DNA from: Pontixanthobacter gangjinensis
GTDB taxonomy: Bacteria; Pseudomonadota; Alphaproteobacteria; Sphingomonadales; Sphingomonadaceae
DNA: 64,000 nt
Assembly: GCF_009827545.1 (NCBI RefSeq)
Contig: NZ_WTYS01000001.1
Location: forward strand, 1,947,772-2,011,771
Direction of reading: 5' to 3'
Shown: positions 52,205 through 61,199 of the stretch, piece after piece
Layout of the letters: every line of letters starts with the position of its first letter
How positions within the stretch are numbered: the stretch's first letter is position 1
The notes under the pieces: model-generated
The model's database searches: none
Told to the model about the DNA's origin: nothing
Seen by the model: only the letters and a program-made list of their open reading frames with translations
Translations under genes and position numbers: made by a program

Positions 52205-52989
52205 CCGTAATACATCCCAATCTTGAAGACACTGACGCGAAGATGAGCGCGAAGGATGTCTCCGTCTATTACAGCGACAAGATGGCGATCGATAATGTGT
52301 CGATTGATATCCCGACCAAATATGTCACCGCTTTCATCGGTCCGTCGGGCTGCGGGAAATCGACTTTCTTGCGGACATTGAACCGCATGAATGACACAAT
52401 TCCAACCGCTCGCGTCGAAGGTGAAATCACGCTCGATGGGGAAGATATTTATCGCTCAAAAATGGATGTGGTCCAATTGCGCGCAAGGGTCGGCATGGTT
52501 TTCCAGAAACCCAATCCTTTCCCAAAATCGATCTACGACAACATTGCCTACGGCCCGAAAATCCACGGCTTTGCCGAAAGCAAGGATGAACTGGACGAGA
52601 TTGTCGAGAAATCATTGCAACGCGCCGGGCTTTGGAACGAGGTTAAAGATCGCCTCGCAGACAGCGGCACTGCACTATCAGGCGGTCAGCAACAGCGCCT
52701 GTGCATCGCAAGGGCCATTGCCGTTGATCCCGAGGTCATTCTGATGGACGAGCCATGTTCGGCGCTTGATCCAATTGCCACTGCAAAGATCGAAGAGTTA
52801 ATTGACGATCTCAGTGGCCGTTATGCGATTGTCATCGTTACTCACTCGATGCAGCAGGCAGCGCGGGTATCGCAACGGACGGCATTTTTTCACCTAGGCA
52901 AGGTGGTTGAATATGGCCGGACTTCCGACATTTTCACAAATCCGCTAGAAACGAGAACGCAAGATTATATCACAGGACGGTACGGCTAA
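52198..52989 (+). CDS. pstB: Phosphate ABC transporter ATP-binding protein PstB
   Basis: 263 residues. Walker [10 protein letters not shown] (48-56), Q-loop VFQKPNPFP, signature [17 protein letters not shown], Walker [14 protein letters not shown], and switch His in [28 protein letters not shown], the PstB-specific ending followed by [18 protein letters not shown]. Powers phosphate import. Its stop overlaps phoU by one base (TAATG). Confidence 0.96.
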   Translation: MVTVIHPNLEDTDAKMSAKDVSVYYSDKMAIDNVSIDIPTKYVTAFIGPSGCGKSTFLRTLNRMNDTIPTARVEGEITLDGEDIYRSKMDVVQLRARVGMVFQKPNPFPKSIYDNIAYGPKIHGFAESKDELDEIVEKSLQRAGLWNEVKDRLADSGTALSGGQQQRLCIARAIAVDPEVILMDEPCSALDPIATAKIEELIDDLSGRYAIVIVTHSMQQAARVSQRTAFFHLGKVVEYGRTSDIFTNPLETRTQDYITGRYG

Positions 52990-53660
52990 TGAACGATCAT
53001 ACAGTCAAAGCGTTCGACGAGGACATTACGCGCCTTCGCGGCCTGATCGCAGAAATGGGCGGCCTGGCCGAATTGTCGATCCAAGAAGCTCTCGAGGCTA
53101 TGGTCAAGGGTGATTTGTCGCTCGCGAAAGGGGTCATAAAGCGCGATAAGAAGATCGATGCGCTAGAGAATGAAGTCGACAAATTGGCAGTGCGAATCAT
53201 TGCGCTGCGGGCACCTATGGCTGATGATTTGCGCGAAGTGATTGCCGCGCTCAAAATTGCCGGCGTGGTCGAGCGGATCGGGGATTATTCCAAGAACATC
53301 GCCAAGCGCGTTGGTGAGATTGAAGGCCGTGGGCGGTTTGAGCCGCTTACCCTGCTGCCTGCAATGGGTGATATTGCGTGCGAGATGGTACATGATGTGC
53401 TGACCGCTTACGCAGCGCGCGACCCCGTTCTGGCGCTTGAAGTGATCGCTACCGATGAGAAAGTAGACGCATTCTACAACAGCATTTTCCGCAATGTTGT
53501 CAGCTATATGGTCGAGAATCCTGCGACGATTTCAAGCGCCGCACAATTGCTGTTTGTTGCGCGCAATATCGAACGTATCGGCGATCATGCCACCAATGTA
53601 GCAGAGATGGTACACTTCGCGGCTACCGGAAACTACCCTCCTGACGAGGAAGACGACTAG
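52989..53660 (+). CDS. phoU: Phosphate signalling protein PhoU
   Basis: 223 residues, two PhoU helical-bundle repeats. Seen: ALEAMVKGDLSLAKGVIKRDKKIDALENEVDKLAVRIIALRAPMADDLREVIAALKIAGVVERIGDYSKNIAKR and the second repeat IATDEKVDAFYNSIFRNVVSYM ... IERIGDHATNVAEMVHF, with the acidic metal-binding clusters. Links PstSCAB transport state to PhoR inhibition. Coupled to pstB; phoB follows after about 90 bases. Confidence 0.95.
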   Translation: MNDHTVKAFDEDITRLRGLIAEMGGLAELSIQEALEAMVKGDLSLAKGVIKRDKKIDALENEVDKLAVRIIALRAPMADDLREVIAALKIAGVVERIGDYSKNIAKRVGEIEGRGRFEPLTLLPAMGDIACEMVHDVLTAYAARDPVLALEVIATDEKVDAFYNSIFRNVVSYMVENPATISSAAQLLFVARNIERIGDHATNVAEMVHFAATGNYPPDEEDD

Positions 53661-53751
53661 TATATGTGCTCGCCCACACGTGATGCTTCCGTCGTGAATA
53701 TGTAATACATTAGTGCTACAAGATCTCAGGTTCTGCGAGAGGGAAGTCTCC

Positions 53752-54441
53752 ATGTCTGCTGCGAAATTGCTGCTGGTTGAAGACGATCCCGCGCTGTCCG
53801 AATTGCTGGAATTCCGTTTCAGAAAAGAAGGCTACGAGGTTCGCGCTACCCCCGATGGTGACGAAGCGCTGATCCTCGCCGAAGAGGATACACCCGATCT
53901 GGTCATCCTTGACTGGATGATCGAGGGAACAAGCGGCATCGAAGTGTGCCGCCGACTTCGCCGCAACCAAGATACCGCGCATGTTCCGATCATCATGTTA
54001 ACCGCGCGCGAGGATGAGGATGACCGGATCCGCGGACTGGAAACCGGCGCGGATGATTATTTGACTAAGCCGTTTTCTCCGCGTGAATTGCTCGCTCGCG
54101 TCGCGGCAGTTATGCGCCGCATCCGCCCTGTTCTGGCGGGACAATCAATTGAGGTCGGAGATATAAAGCTTAACCCTGTTGCGCACCGCGTCGAGCGCGC
54201 CGGAAGCGAAGTGAAGCTTGGCCCGACTGAATTTCGCCTGCTAAGATTCTTTATGGAGAGCCCGGGCCGGGTATTCTCACGCGGTCAATTGCTCGACGGC
54301 GTATGGGATAATGGTAGTGATATCGAACTCCGTACTGTGGATGTACATATCCGCCGGTTACGCAAGGCGATTGAGATAGATGGTGCACATGACCCTATTC
54401 GGACGGTGCGTTCGGCAGGGTATGCGATTGAGGCAGTTTAA
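53752..54441 (+). CDS. phoB: Phosphate-regulon response regulator PhoB
   Basis: 229 residues. The receiver domain has acidic pair EDD at 9-11, phosphoacceptor Asp54 in DLVILDWMIEG, and Lys in GADDYLTKPFSPRELLAR. The OmpR-type winged helix contains LGPTEFRLLRFFMESPGRVFSRGQLLDGVW and RTVDVHIRRLRKAIE. ATG 53752 has GAGAGGGAAG upstream. Placed last in the cluster rather than next to phoR, the usual alphaproteobacterial order. Confidence 0.96.
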   Translation: MSAAKLLLVEDDPALSELLEFRFRKEGYEVRATPDGDEALILAEEDTPDLVILDWMIEGTSGIEVCRRLRRNQDTAHVPIIMLTAREDEDDRIRGLETGADDYLTKPFSPRELLARVAAVMRRIRPVLAGQSIEVGDIKLNPVAHRVERAGSEVKLGPTEFRLLRFFMESPGRVFSRGQLLDGVWDNGSDIELRTVDVHIRRLRKAIEIDGAHDPIRTVRSAGYAIEAV

Positions 54442-54443
54442 TT

Positions 54444-55181
54444 TTAGCGGCAAACTGACCAGCTGCGATTGGCCTGGTCAAAATGAAAATGGTCGCGGTG
54501 CGCGGCATTGTAATCCGGGGACAGCACAGTTCCGAATGAGGAGCACGCGCCGTCCCGGATCGCTCTGAGAAATAGCGTTTTTTCACTTTCACCATTCCAA
54601 TCATTTAGCAGATTAATTTTGGTTCCATCCGCCAATATGAAGCCGGAGATGTCAATCGCATTACCGGTAGCATGTTCGCTCCACGGCCCGCCATCTGCTC
54701 CATAGAGCCGTCGGCAACTGTACGTTCCAAGGTGCTGTACGCTGATAACGGCACTGTCAAAGATATCATCGGCGGTGGGTTGAACAGTTTTCTCCATCCA
54801 TAATTGCAACCCCGCTGCAATGGTGCAGGTCGTTGCAGGGTTGTTACCGGAGAACGGAAATTCGTCTAGCGCTGTTCGATCTGGCCGCGAGCATGCCGCA
54901 TCGGCGGCTTCTGCCGGTTCAAGGGCCGTGAATGCAATTTGACTACGCTCAAGGACGGAACGGCACACCTCTGGGCTCTCTTTCAGCGCACTCAGCTTTC
55001 TTGCTGTTGCCCATCCTGGCGGATCGTTGAGATCTAGCGGTGCCCAAGGGTTATGCTGCGGGTACTCAGCCAAAAACCGCCAACTGGAAAGCGCCAACCC
55101 AGCTAGGACCAATAACATGATCATCCGGCGATCTATCTTGAAACTCCCGATATCAGTTGAGACTAACTGGTTTCGCGCCAT
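54444..55181 (-). CDS. Extensin-like C-terminal domain protein
   Basis: 245 residues from ATG 55181, overlapping the dnaE2 stop by one base (TGATG). An N-terminal membrane anchor or uncleaved signal (about residues 20-37, IMLLVLAGLALSSWRFL) precedes the extensin-like C domain: CTIAAGLQLWMEKTVQPTADD, YSCRRLYGADGGPWSEHATGNAIDISGF and GTVLSPDYNAAHRDHFHFD. The His/Asp arrangement resembles LAS-type metallopeptidases acting on peptidoglycan, so a cell-wall role is inferred. The 1-base overlap ties it to the SOS mutagenesis operon imuA-imuB-dnaE2. Confidence 0.88.
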   Translation of the reverse strand: MARNQLVSTDIGSFKIDRRMIMLLVLAGLALSSWRFLAEYPQHNPWAPLDLNDPPGWATARKLSALKESPEVCRSVLERSQIAFTALEPAEAADAACSRPDRTALDEFPFSGNNPATTCTIAAGLQLWMEKTVQPTADDIFDSAVISVQHLGTYSCRRLYGADGGPWSEHATGNAIDISGFILADGTKINLLNDWNGESEKTLFLRAIRDGACSSFGTVLSPDYNAAHRDHFHFDQANRSWSVCR

Positions 55182-58100
55182 CAATGGAAATCCCGCGATT
55201 TCGGGATGATACGGACATTCCGCGGATGTCCTTGGCGGTAGTCGCTATTATCAATTGCTTTTGCAACTGTCATTTCAGGGGGCAAATCATCGACCAGATC
55301 GCGCGCTGAAAATTTGCTTGGCAGGGGACTGTTCACGTGATCGGCCCGCGCCATATCGACACTCAGCATATCATCAGACAATGCATGCAGCGCAGGCGTT
55401 GCATCGGTCAGATGGGCGGCAATAACGTGAATCACTTCATCATCATACTCGACCCTACCACGAACTTCCATCAGCCGCGCACCCATGATGACTTTACGTT
55501 GTTTCTCCATTAAATCGGGCCAAATCACTAGATTCACCACACCGGTCTCGTCCTCCAGCGTGATGAAACATACGCCTTTTGCGCTGCCAGGCCGCTGGCG
55601 GATCAGCACCACTCCGGCGACTTGCACTATCGAGCGAAACTTCCGCTTCCTCAGATCACAGGCCCTTACAAAGCCACGTTCAGCAAGGCGCGGGCGTAGG
55701 AATGACAGCGGATGCGCTTTCAAGCTGAGGCGCATGGTCTGGTAATCATTCACCACCTCTTCCGACAGCGGCATCACCGGCAGAGAAGCCTGCGTTGCCT
55801 CTGTACCTTGGTCCCGCTCTTCGGCATATTTGAACAGCGGCAAATCCGGCCCGCCAATGAGGCTGCGAGCATCCCACAGCGCCTGACGTCGCGACAGCTT
55901 TATCGAGCTGAAACAATCGGCTGACGCCAATCTTTCAATATGTGCAGGAGATAGACGAGCCCGGTACCGCAACGCCGCGACGTCATCAAACGGACCGTTT
56001 GCCTCGCGTTCTGCAACCAGGCGCGCTGCAATATGTTCAGGCAAACCATCTACCTGTCTAAAGCCAAGCCGCATCGCGATATGCGTGTCGAGGCGACCCT
56101 TGTCCTTATTTTGATTTGCCGCAGCCCCAACCTCCTCCAAGGTGCAATCCCAATGTGAATGGTTGACGTCAGCAGGTAATACTTTGACGCCATGTTCGCT
56201 AACATCGCGGACAATTTGCGCCGGAGCGTAAAAACCCATTGGCTGCGAATTGAGCAGGCCGCAGGCAAAGGCTGCTGGAAAATGGCATTTGAGCCAGCTC
56301 GATACATAGACCAGATGGGCGAAGCTGGCGGCGTGGCTTTCGGGGAAACCATATTCACCAAAGCCCTTGATCTGGTTGAAACATCGTTCGGCAAAGTCGG
56401 GGTCATAACCGCGCTGGATCATTCTCCCAACCATCATATCCTGCAATTCTTCCACCATCCCGCGGCTACGGAAAGTCGCCATTGCCTTACGCAGCCGGTT
56501 TGCCTCCAGGCTGGAGAATTTGGCCGCATCGAGCGCGATTTTCATCGCTTGCTCCTGAAAGATAGGCACCCCCAAAGTCCGCGCGAGGATCGAGGATAGC
56601 TCGTCGGGCGGGCCATGTTCAGCGGCTGGCGCGGGTATCTGCACCCGCTCCTCCCCCCTACGGCGTTTGAGATAGGGGTGGACCATATCGCCCTGAATCG
56701 GCCCCGGACGGACAATCGCGACCTGAATGACCAGATCATAAAACTCGCGCGGCCGCAGGCGAGGCAGCATATTCATCTGAGCGCGGCTTTCGACCTGAAA
56801 AACGCCCAACGAATCCCCCTTACGCAGCATCGCATAGGTTTCGGGGTCCTCACGCGGCACCGTGGCCAGTTCGAGCCGCCTTTCATGATGTTTTTCAAGT
56901 AGATCGAGGCATTTCCTGATACACGTTAGCATGCCCAAAGCGAGCACATCGACCTTCAAAATACCCAGCGCCTCGATGTCATCCTTGTCCCATTCGATAA
57001 AGCTGCGGTCCGGCATTGCGCCATTGCCAATCGGCACGGTTTCGATCAGCGCGCCTTCGGTCAGAATAAAACCACCAACGTGCTGGGACAAATGTCGAGG
57101 CATTCCAATCATTTGCTCCGTTAGACTCAGAACCCGGCGCAAATGCGGCTCGGTAATATCCATGCCGGTTTCAGCAACATGCGCTTCGCCAATCTCACGC
57201 CCGTGACCACCCCACACCGTCTTCGCGAGCGCGCTGGTGATGTCTTCGGACAGCCCCATCGCCTTGCCCACCTCACGGATGGCCATGCGCGGGCGGTAAT
57301 GGATCACTGTGGCGCATAGGCCGGCGCGCTCGCGACCATATTTGGCATAGATGTGCTGGATCACCTCCTCACGCCGCTCATGTTCGAAATCCACATCGAT
57401 ATCGGGTGGCTCTTTGCGCTCCTCAGAAATGAACCGGTCGAACAGCAGCGCGTGTTTTGCCGGATCAACCGAAGTGATGCCCAAACAGAAACACACCGCC
57501 GAATTGGCAGCGCTGCCCCGGCCCTGGCACAAAATTGGCGGATCGACGCCGCGGGCATAATCGACAATCTCCTTTATGGTCAGGAAATAACGCGCCAGAT
57601 CGAGCTTCTCAATAAGCTCCAGTTCGCGAATAATCGTCTGCCGCACGCTATCGGGCATTCCGGCAGGATAACGCCACTCTGCCCCCTCCCAGCTAGATTT
57701 TTCAAGATGTTGTTGCGGCGTCATGCCGCCGGGATAGTCTTCTTGCGGATACTCATAACGCAGTTCGTCGAGGCTGAACTGGCACGCATCCGCAACTTCA
57801 CGCGACGCTGTGATCGCATGCGGCCAGCGCTCGAACAGCTTGACCATCATGGCTGGCGACTTGAGGTGACGTTCACCATTACCATGGAGCAGATGCCCCG
57901 CCCTCGCCACGGTGGTTTTGTGGCGGATCGCGGTCATGACATCCTGCAAGGGGCGGCGCTGCGGAATGTGATAATGGACGTCATTGCTCGCTAACAGCGC
58001 GAGACCATTCGCCTTTGCCAGCATGTCGAGCCTATCAATCCGTGCTACATCATTACCGTTGTAGAGATAGCTCGCGGCCAAATGACTAAGAGTGGGCAAT

Positions 58101-58693
58101 CCGGCAGTCAGGTGCTGCAAGCTTTTCTCAAAATTACAATTGATTACGGTTTCAACTGCATACCCTTCCAAGTCCACCACATTACTTGCCCAGGCTGGGA
58201 TAGTCCGCTGTTCATCAAGGTGTGTCGGCGGCAGCAGCACCAGTTGCACGCGCTCTGAATGCTCCGCCAACATGGCCAGCGAGATGCCGCACTCACCCTT
58301 GGTCTGCCATTCGCCATCAATCGTCGACATCCGCCCGGCCGAGATAAGGCGGCATAACCGCCCGTAAGCAGCCCGGTCACGCGGGTAAGCGAGGAAGTTC
58401 ACGCCCTCTATCGTTTCAATTCTACACCCGATAAGTGGCTGTAATTTAGCTGTCTTTGCTTCGCTGTGAAGGCGCACCACCCCTGCCATGCTGTTCGCAT
58501 CGGCAATCCCAATCGCATCATAGCCAAGCTCGCGTGCGGTCATCACCAGATCCACCGCATCTGACGCGCCGCGCAAGAAGCTAAAACAACTGATGACTCC
58601 CAGCTCGACAAAGGGCGCGCGGGGCGGTGGCAGGATCAGCTTAGGATCAAGGTCCAGCCTGCGTTTATCAGGGGTGAGCGGTGCCTCGGGCAT
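55181..58693 (-). CDS. dnaE2: Error-prone DNA polymerase DnaE2
   Basis: 1170 residues. N-terminal PHP domain starting FVELGVISCFSFLRGASDAVDLVMTARELGYDAIGIADANSM, then the polymerase palm with CQGRGSAANSAVCFCLGIT and the catalytic DIDVDFEHERR aspartates, thumb and finger regions (GFGEYGFPESHAASFAHLVY), and an OB-like C-terminal domain (AGVVLIRQRPGSAKGVCFITLEDETGVVNLVIWP). Acts with ImuA and ImuB in SOS translesion synthesis. ATG 58693 starts two bases into the imuB stop region; an upstream in-frame ATG is rejected because it lies inside imuB. Confidence 0.97.
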   Translation of the reverse strand: MPEAPLTPDKRRLDLDPKLILPPPRAPFVELGVISCFSFLRGASDAVDLVMTARELGYDAIGIADANSMAGVVRLHSEAKTAKLQPLIGCRIETIEGVNFLAYPRDRAAYGRLCRLISAGRMSTIDGEWQTKGECGISLAMLAEHSERVQLVLLPPTHLDEQRTIPAWASNVVDLEGYAVETVINCNFEKSLQHLTAGLPTLSHLAASYLYNGNDVARIDRLDMLAKANGLALLASNDVHYHIPQRRPLQDVMTAIRHKTTVARAGHLLHGNGERHLKSPAMMVKLFERWPHAITASREVADACQFSLDELRYEYPQEDYPGGMTPQQHLEKSSWEGAEWRYPAGMPDSVRQTIIRELELIEKLDLARYFLTIKEIVDYARGVDPPILCQGRGSAANSAVCFCLGITSVDPAKHALLFDRFISEERKEPPDIDVDFEHERREEVIQHIYAKYGRERAGLCATVIHYRPRMAIREVGKAMGLSEDITSALAKTVWGGHGREIGEAHVAETGMDITEPHLRRVLSLTEQMIGMPRHLSQHVGGFILTEGALIETVPIGNGAMPDRSFIEWDKDDIEALGILKVDVLALGMLTCIRKCLDLLEKHHERRLELATVPREDPETYAMLRKGDSLGVFQVESRAQMNMLPRLRPREFYDLVIQVAIVRPGPIQGDMVHPYLKRRRGEERVQIPAPAAEHGPPDELSSILARTLGVPIFQEQAMKIALDAAKFSSLEANRLRKAMATFRSRGMVEELQDMMVGRMIQRGYDPDFAERCFNQIKGFGEYGFPESHAASFAHLVYVSSWLKCHFPAAFACGLLNSQPMGFYAPAQIVRDVSEHGVKVLPADVNHSHWDCTLEEVGAAANQNKDKGRLDTHIAMRLGFRQVDGLPEHIAARLVAEREANGPFDDVAALRYRARLSPAHIERLASADCFSSIKLSRRQALWDARSLIGGPDLPLFKYAEERDQGTEATQASLPVMPLSEEVVNDYQTMRLSLKAHPLSFLRPRLAERGFVRACDLRKRKFRSIVQVAGVVLIRQRPGSAKGVCFITLEDETGVVNLVIWPDLMEKQRKVIMGARLMEVRGRVEYDDEVIHVIAAHLTDATPALHALSDDMLSVDMARADHVNSPLPSKFSARDLVDDLPPEMTVAKAIDNSDYRQGHPRNVRIIPKSRDFH

Positions 58694-58694
58694 A

Positions 58695-60311
58695 TCAGGC
58701 GCACAGCCCCTGCAAATACCAGTCGGGCGGGCCACCGCGATTATCGTCAATTAAACCGTGGCGATATATCCAATAGCGGCGCCCCTCGCCGTCCTCGATC
58801 CGGTAGTAATCGCGCAGTCGGATAGTCGATTTCTCGCGCCACCACTCCGGTGCGATCCTCTCGGGCCCTTCTACGCGCATCACATCATGCACATGGCCGC
58901 GCCAACGGAAGCTGCGTGGATAGCCATCGGGTGTGGCATACAGCACGGTAATCCGTTCTGATCTATCCAGTATTTTCAGAGGCCTGTGATGCAAGGCTAA
59001 CTCACCTTGAAAGCCACCCTGCAACACTGGCTCAGGCTCCAAAGGTAGCTGCCATCGCTGCGCCCGTTCAGGAATATGGCTGGCAAAAGCAACCGGACGG
59101 CTTACCGCCCCTGCGCCAAGACGCACATTCAGCCGGTCGATACAGGCGGCCAGCGAGGTGCCATGACTTTGTGCCGCAGCCTCTATATCATCCTGCCCCA
59201 TAGCAAGCGGTTCCGCCCAACTGGCGCGCAAACGCACAGTTTCAATACCAAAGCCGGCATCTATTTCATTGAGTTTACTGGAAAATAACCGGCATATATG
59301 CGCCGCATCGCGCGTTGCCGCCGCCATTTCGAGCGCGCGTACCACCACCTCGCCATCGACCCGCCACATACCAAGCTCGAGACGGCGGGCTCCCTTGCCT
59401 TGCCCCTCCAACTCGCGCGCCATATCCTGCGCCAGATCACCAACCACTTGATCGAGCAATTCGCGGTGACGGATCGGCTCCATCAAACGGCGCTGGACCA
59501 GCGGCATATGCAACGGAATAACCGGCAGCAAAGGCTCCGGAACCTTGCCCAGCAATTGGTCCATACGGACCAGCGGATTGGCCGCTGGCGAGCGCCGATT
59601 GCGGAAACGCCGCATAATCGCGTCACGCCCTTTGCCATCCCCTTCAATTCCGGTGAGATCGGATAACCGCTTTAAACCAAGGCGGTGCAGCACCGTCATG
59701 ACGTCATCATCAAGCCGCAATGCCGCCACAGGCAGCTGTGACAGGCGCGTAACCACATCATCATCAGGGCTGAGGATCGCACGCGGCGGGCCGTAATGTG
59801 ACAGCGCCCACGCTGCCCCGGCAGTCGGCGCAATCGCAAACCGCGCAGCCAGTCCGCGTTTGTCAAACAACGCCTGCGCATCAGCCAGCAAGCGCTTCTC
59901 GCCGCCAAACAGATGCGCCACCGATGTCACATCTACCAACACGCCATCAGGCGGGTCCATTGCGCTCCACGGGCCCCAGCGCTGCGCCCAGATGGTGATT
60001 TTTTCCAACGCATCGATATCGCCCGCCGGATCGCTCGGCGCGACCTGTATTGCGGGGCACAGCGTCCGGACATCAGCCAGCATCATGCCCTTGCGCGCGC
60101 CAGCCTCGATACCCGCATCATTCGCGCTTTCAATCCGCGGACCATGCGCGGTTTCGGTAATTAGCGCGGTCGGCAATGCATCGGCCCCTTCCCCGCGCTT
60201 AGCTTGATCGGGATTTTGCGCGTTAGAGAGCCGCCAGCGATCGACCGACAGTCGGGCGAGCCAGATCGACAGAATACGCCGAGAGGTCTTGAGGCTCTGA
60301 ATGCTCGTCAT
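58695..60311 (-). CDS. imuB: ImuB, Y-family polymerase-like protein of the SOS mutasome
   Basis: 538 residues from ATG 60311; the start is chosen because LSIWLARLSVDRWRL matches the Y-family N-terminus, although ATG 60380 is in frame. It overlaps imuA by 89 bases. Fold features: GPWSAMDPPDGVLVDVTSVAHLFGGEKRLLADAQ where active Y-family enzymes have catalytic acids, helix-hairpin-helix-like RLGLKRLSDLTGIEGDGKGRDAIMRRF, then a C-terminal region including QLPLEPEPVLQGGF. ImuB is regarded as catalytically inactive and as the beta-clamp adaptor joining DnaE2 to the lesion. Confidence 0.92.
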   Translation of the reverse strand: MTSIQSLKTSRRILSIWLARLSVDRWRLSNAQNPDQAKRGEGADALPTALITETAHGPRIESANDAGIEAGARKGMMLADVRTLCPAIQVAPSDPAGDIDALEKITIWAQRWGPWSAMDPPDGVLVDVTSVAHLFGGEKRLLADAQALFDKRGLAARFAIAPTAGAAWALSHYGPPRAILSPDDDVVTRLSQLPVAALRLDDDVMTVLHRLGLKRLSDLTGIEGDGKGRDAIMRRFRNRRSPAANPLVRMDQLLGKVPEPLLPVIPLHMPLVQRRLMEPIRHRELLDQVVGDLAQDMARELEGQGKGARRLELGMWRVDGEVVVRALEMAAATRDAAHICRLFSSKLNEIDAGFGIETVRLRASWAEPLAMGQDDIEAAAQSHGTSLAACIDRLNVRLGAGAVSRPVAFASHIPERAQRWQLPLEPEPVLQGGFQGELALHHRPLKILDRSERITVLYATPDGYPRSFRWRGHVHDVMRVEGPERIAPEWWREKSTIRLRDYYRIEDGEGRRYWIYRHGLIDDNRGGPPDWYLQGLCA

Positions 60312-61068
60312 TATCGGCGGTAATTGTCCTGTTGCGGGTTGCGATCTGTGGGCGGATCGCGGTGAGGCTGTGTCCGTCATCGCGTAAAATCCATTGTCCG
60401 GGTGGGTGGGTCCGGGCGCGGAACAACTCGGCATGCAAGCTGGGCGCCCCCGGGGCGGCGGCGTTCCATTGCGGCGCTGGTGACGGGGCGGAACGCACAT
60501 CCCACCGCATCCGGGCCGAAGATAGATCATGCCCGGCATCAAACCGCACCAGCCACAGCGGGACGCCGTGCCGCTCCGCCGCCAAACTGAGCCGGCGCGA
60601 GGCGGTGAAATCCAGCGCTCGCGGATTTCCTGCGATTTCCCCTATAACAAAGATAAGGTCACGGCACCGCACGCCCTCCTCTAACGCGAACAGCGCATCC
60701 TCGGGTTTTTCAGTCACCACATGGATTATTCGGTGGCGCAGTTCCTCAGGCAATCCAGGACGGTAAGGCCGCCCATTAGCTTTGATTGCCGCCCGGTCTT
60801 GCACCCATAATATGGCACGCTGATCATCATGCTCGGCCAAGGGATCGCTTTTCCTGCGCGTTTCCTCACCCCGCCATTGATCAAGCGCGAGAGCAAGCGC
60901 CGCCGCTGTTCCGCTCGCCTCATGGCCAGAGGCAAACACCTCGCTATGCCGTACTTCTGCACCTTCTGCCGCCAACCCCGGACGCCAGCGCGCAGACCGC
61001 TGCTCAGACAACGCGGCACTGCCCTTCAGCAAAGGGGGCTGGGTAGAAGAGGATATCTCTTTGGGCAT
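60223..61068 (-). CDS. imuA: ImuA, RecA-like protein of the SOS mutasome
   Basis: 281 residues from ATG 61068 (MPKEISSS). ATG 61083 and GTG 61092 are also in frame but lie at or inside the LexA box, so the shorter form is preferred. The family segments are AEVRHSEVFASGHEASGTAAALALALDQWRG, RAILWVQDRAAIKANGRPYRPGLP, VVTEKPEDALFALEEGVRCRDLIFVIGEI and LWLVRFDAGHDLSSARMRWDVRSAPS. ImuA has the RecA fold without a standard Walker A. Acts with ImuB and DnaE2. First gene of the operon, under the LexA box. Confidence 0.9.
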   Translation of the reverse strand: MPKEISSSTQPPLLKGSAALSEQRSARWRPGLAAEGAEVRHSEVFASGHEASGTAAALALALDQWRGEETRRKSDPLAEHDDQRAILWVQDRAAIKANGRPYRPGLPEELRHRIIHVVTEKPEDALFALEEGVRCRDLIFVIGEIAGNPRALDFTASRRLSLAAERHGVPLWLVRFDAGHDLSSARMRWDVRSAPSPAPQWNAAAPGAPSLHAELFRARTHPPGQWILRDDGHSLTAIRPQIATRNRTITADNDEHSEPQDLSAYSVDLARPTVGRSLAAL

Positions 61069-61085
61069 AGTGGAACGACTCATTT

Positions 61086-61100
61086 GTTCCACTTATGTTC
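61086..61100 (-). promoter_or_regulatory. LexA (SOS) box of the imuA operon
   Basis: GTTC at 61086-61089, seven bases, GTTC at 61097-61100: the alphaproteobacterial LexA box GTTC-N7-GTTC. On the imuA strand it reads GAAC-N7-GAAC just upstream of the gene. LexA control of imuA-imuB-dnaE2 is well established in the class. Confidence 0.9.
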
Positions 61101-61144
61101 CAGATTCATTCAATGCACAATACGTGACTACGAAAATTTCCTTC

Positions 61145-61170
61145 GGAACAAAAGTGGGAGCTTTTCCGTT
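61145..61170 (+). promoter_or_regulatory. EcfG-type general stress promoter (GGAAC-N17-CGTT)
   Basis: GGAAC at 61145-61149 and CGTT at 61167-61170, separated by 17 bases, match the EcfG consensus. A start point about eight bases downstream would leave a leader of roughly 20 bases to the ATG at 61200, containing GGAG at 61191. It lies 45 bases from the LexA box that faces the other way. Confidence 0.82.
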
Positions 61171-61199
61171 GGACTATCAAACACAAACAGGGAGCACTT

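Noticed and set aside
61071-61091. Inverted repeat TGGAAC...GTTCCA as a second LexA site
   Set aside because: LexA in this class uses direct GTTC-N7-GTTC half-sites; the inverted pair has the wrong orientation and spacing and probably arises from the true box.
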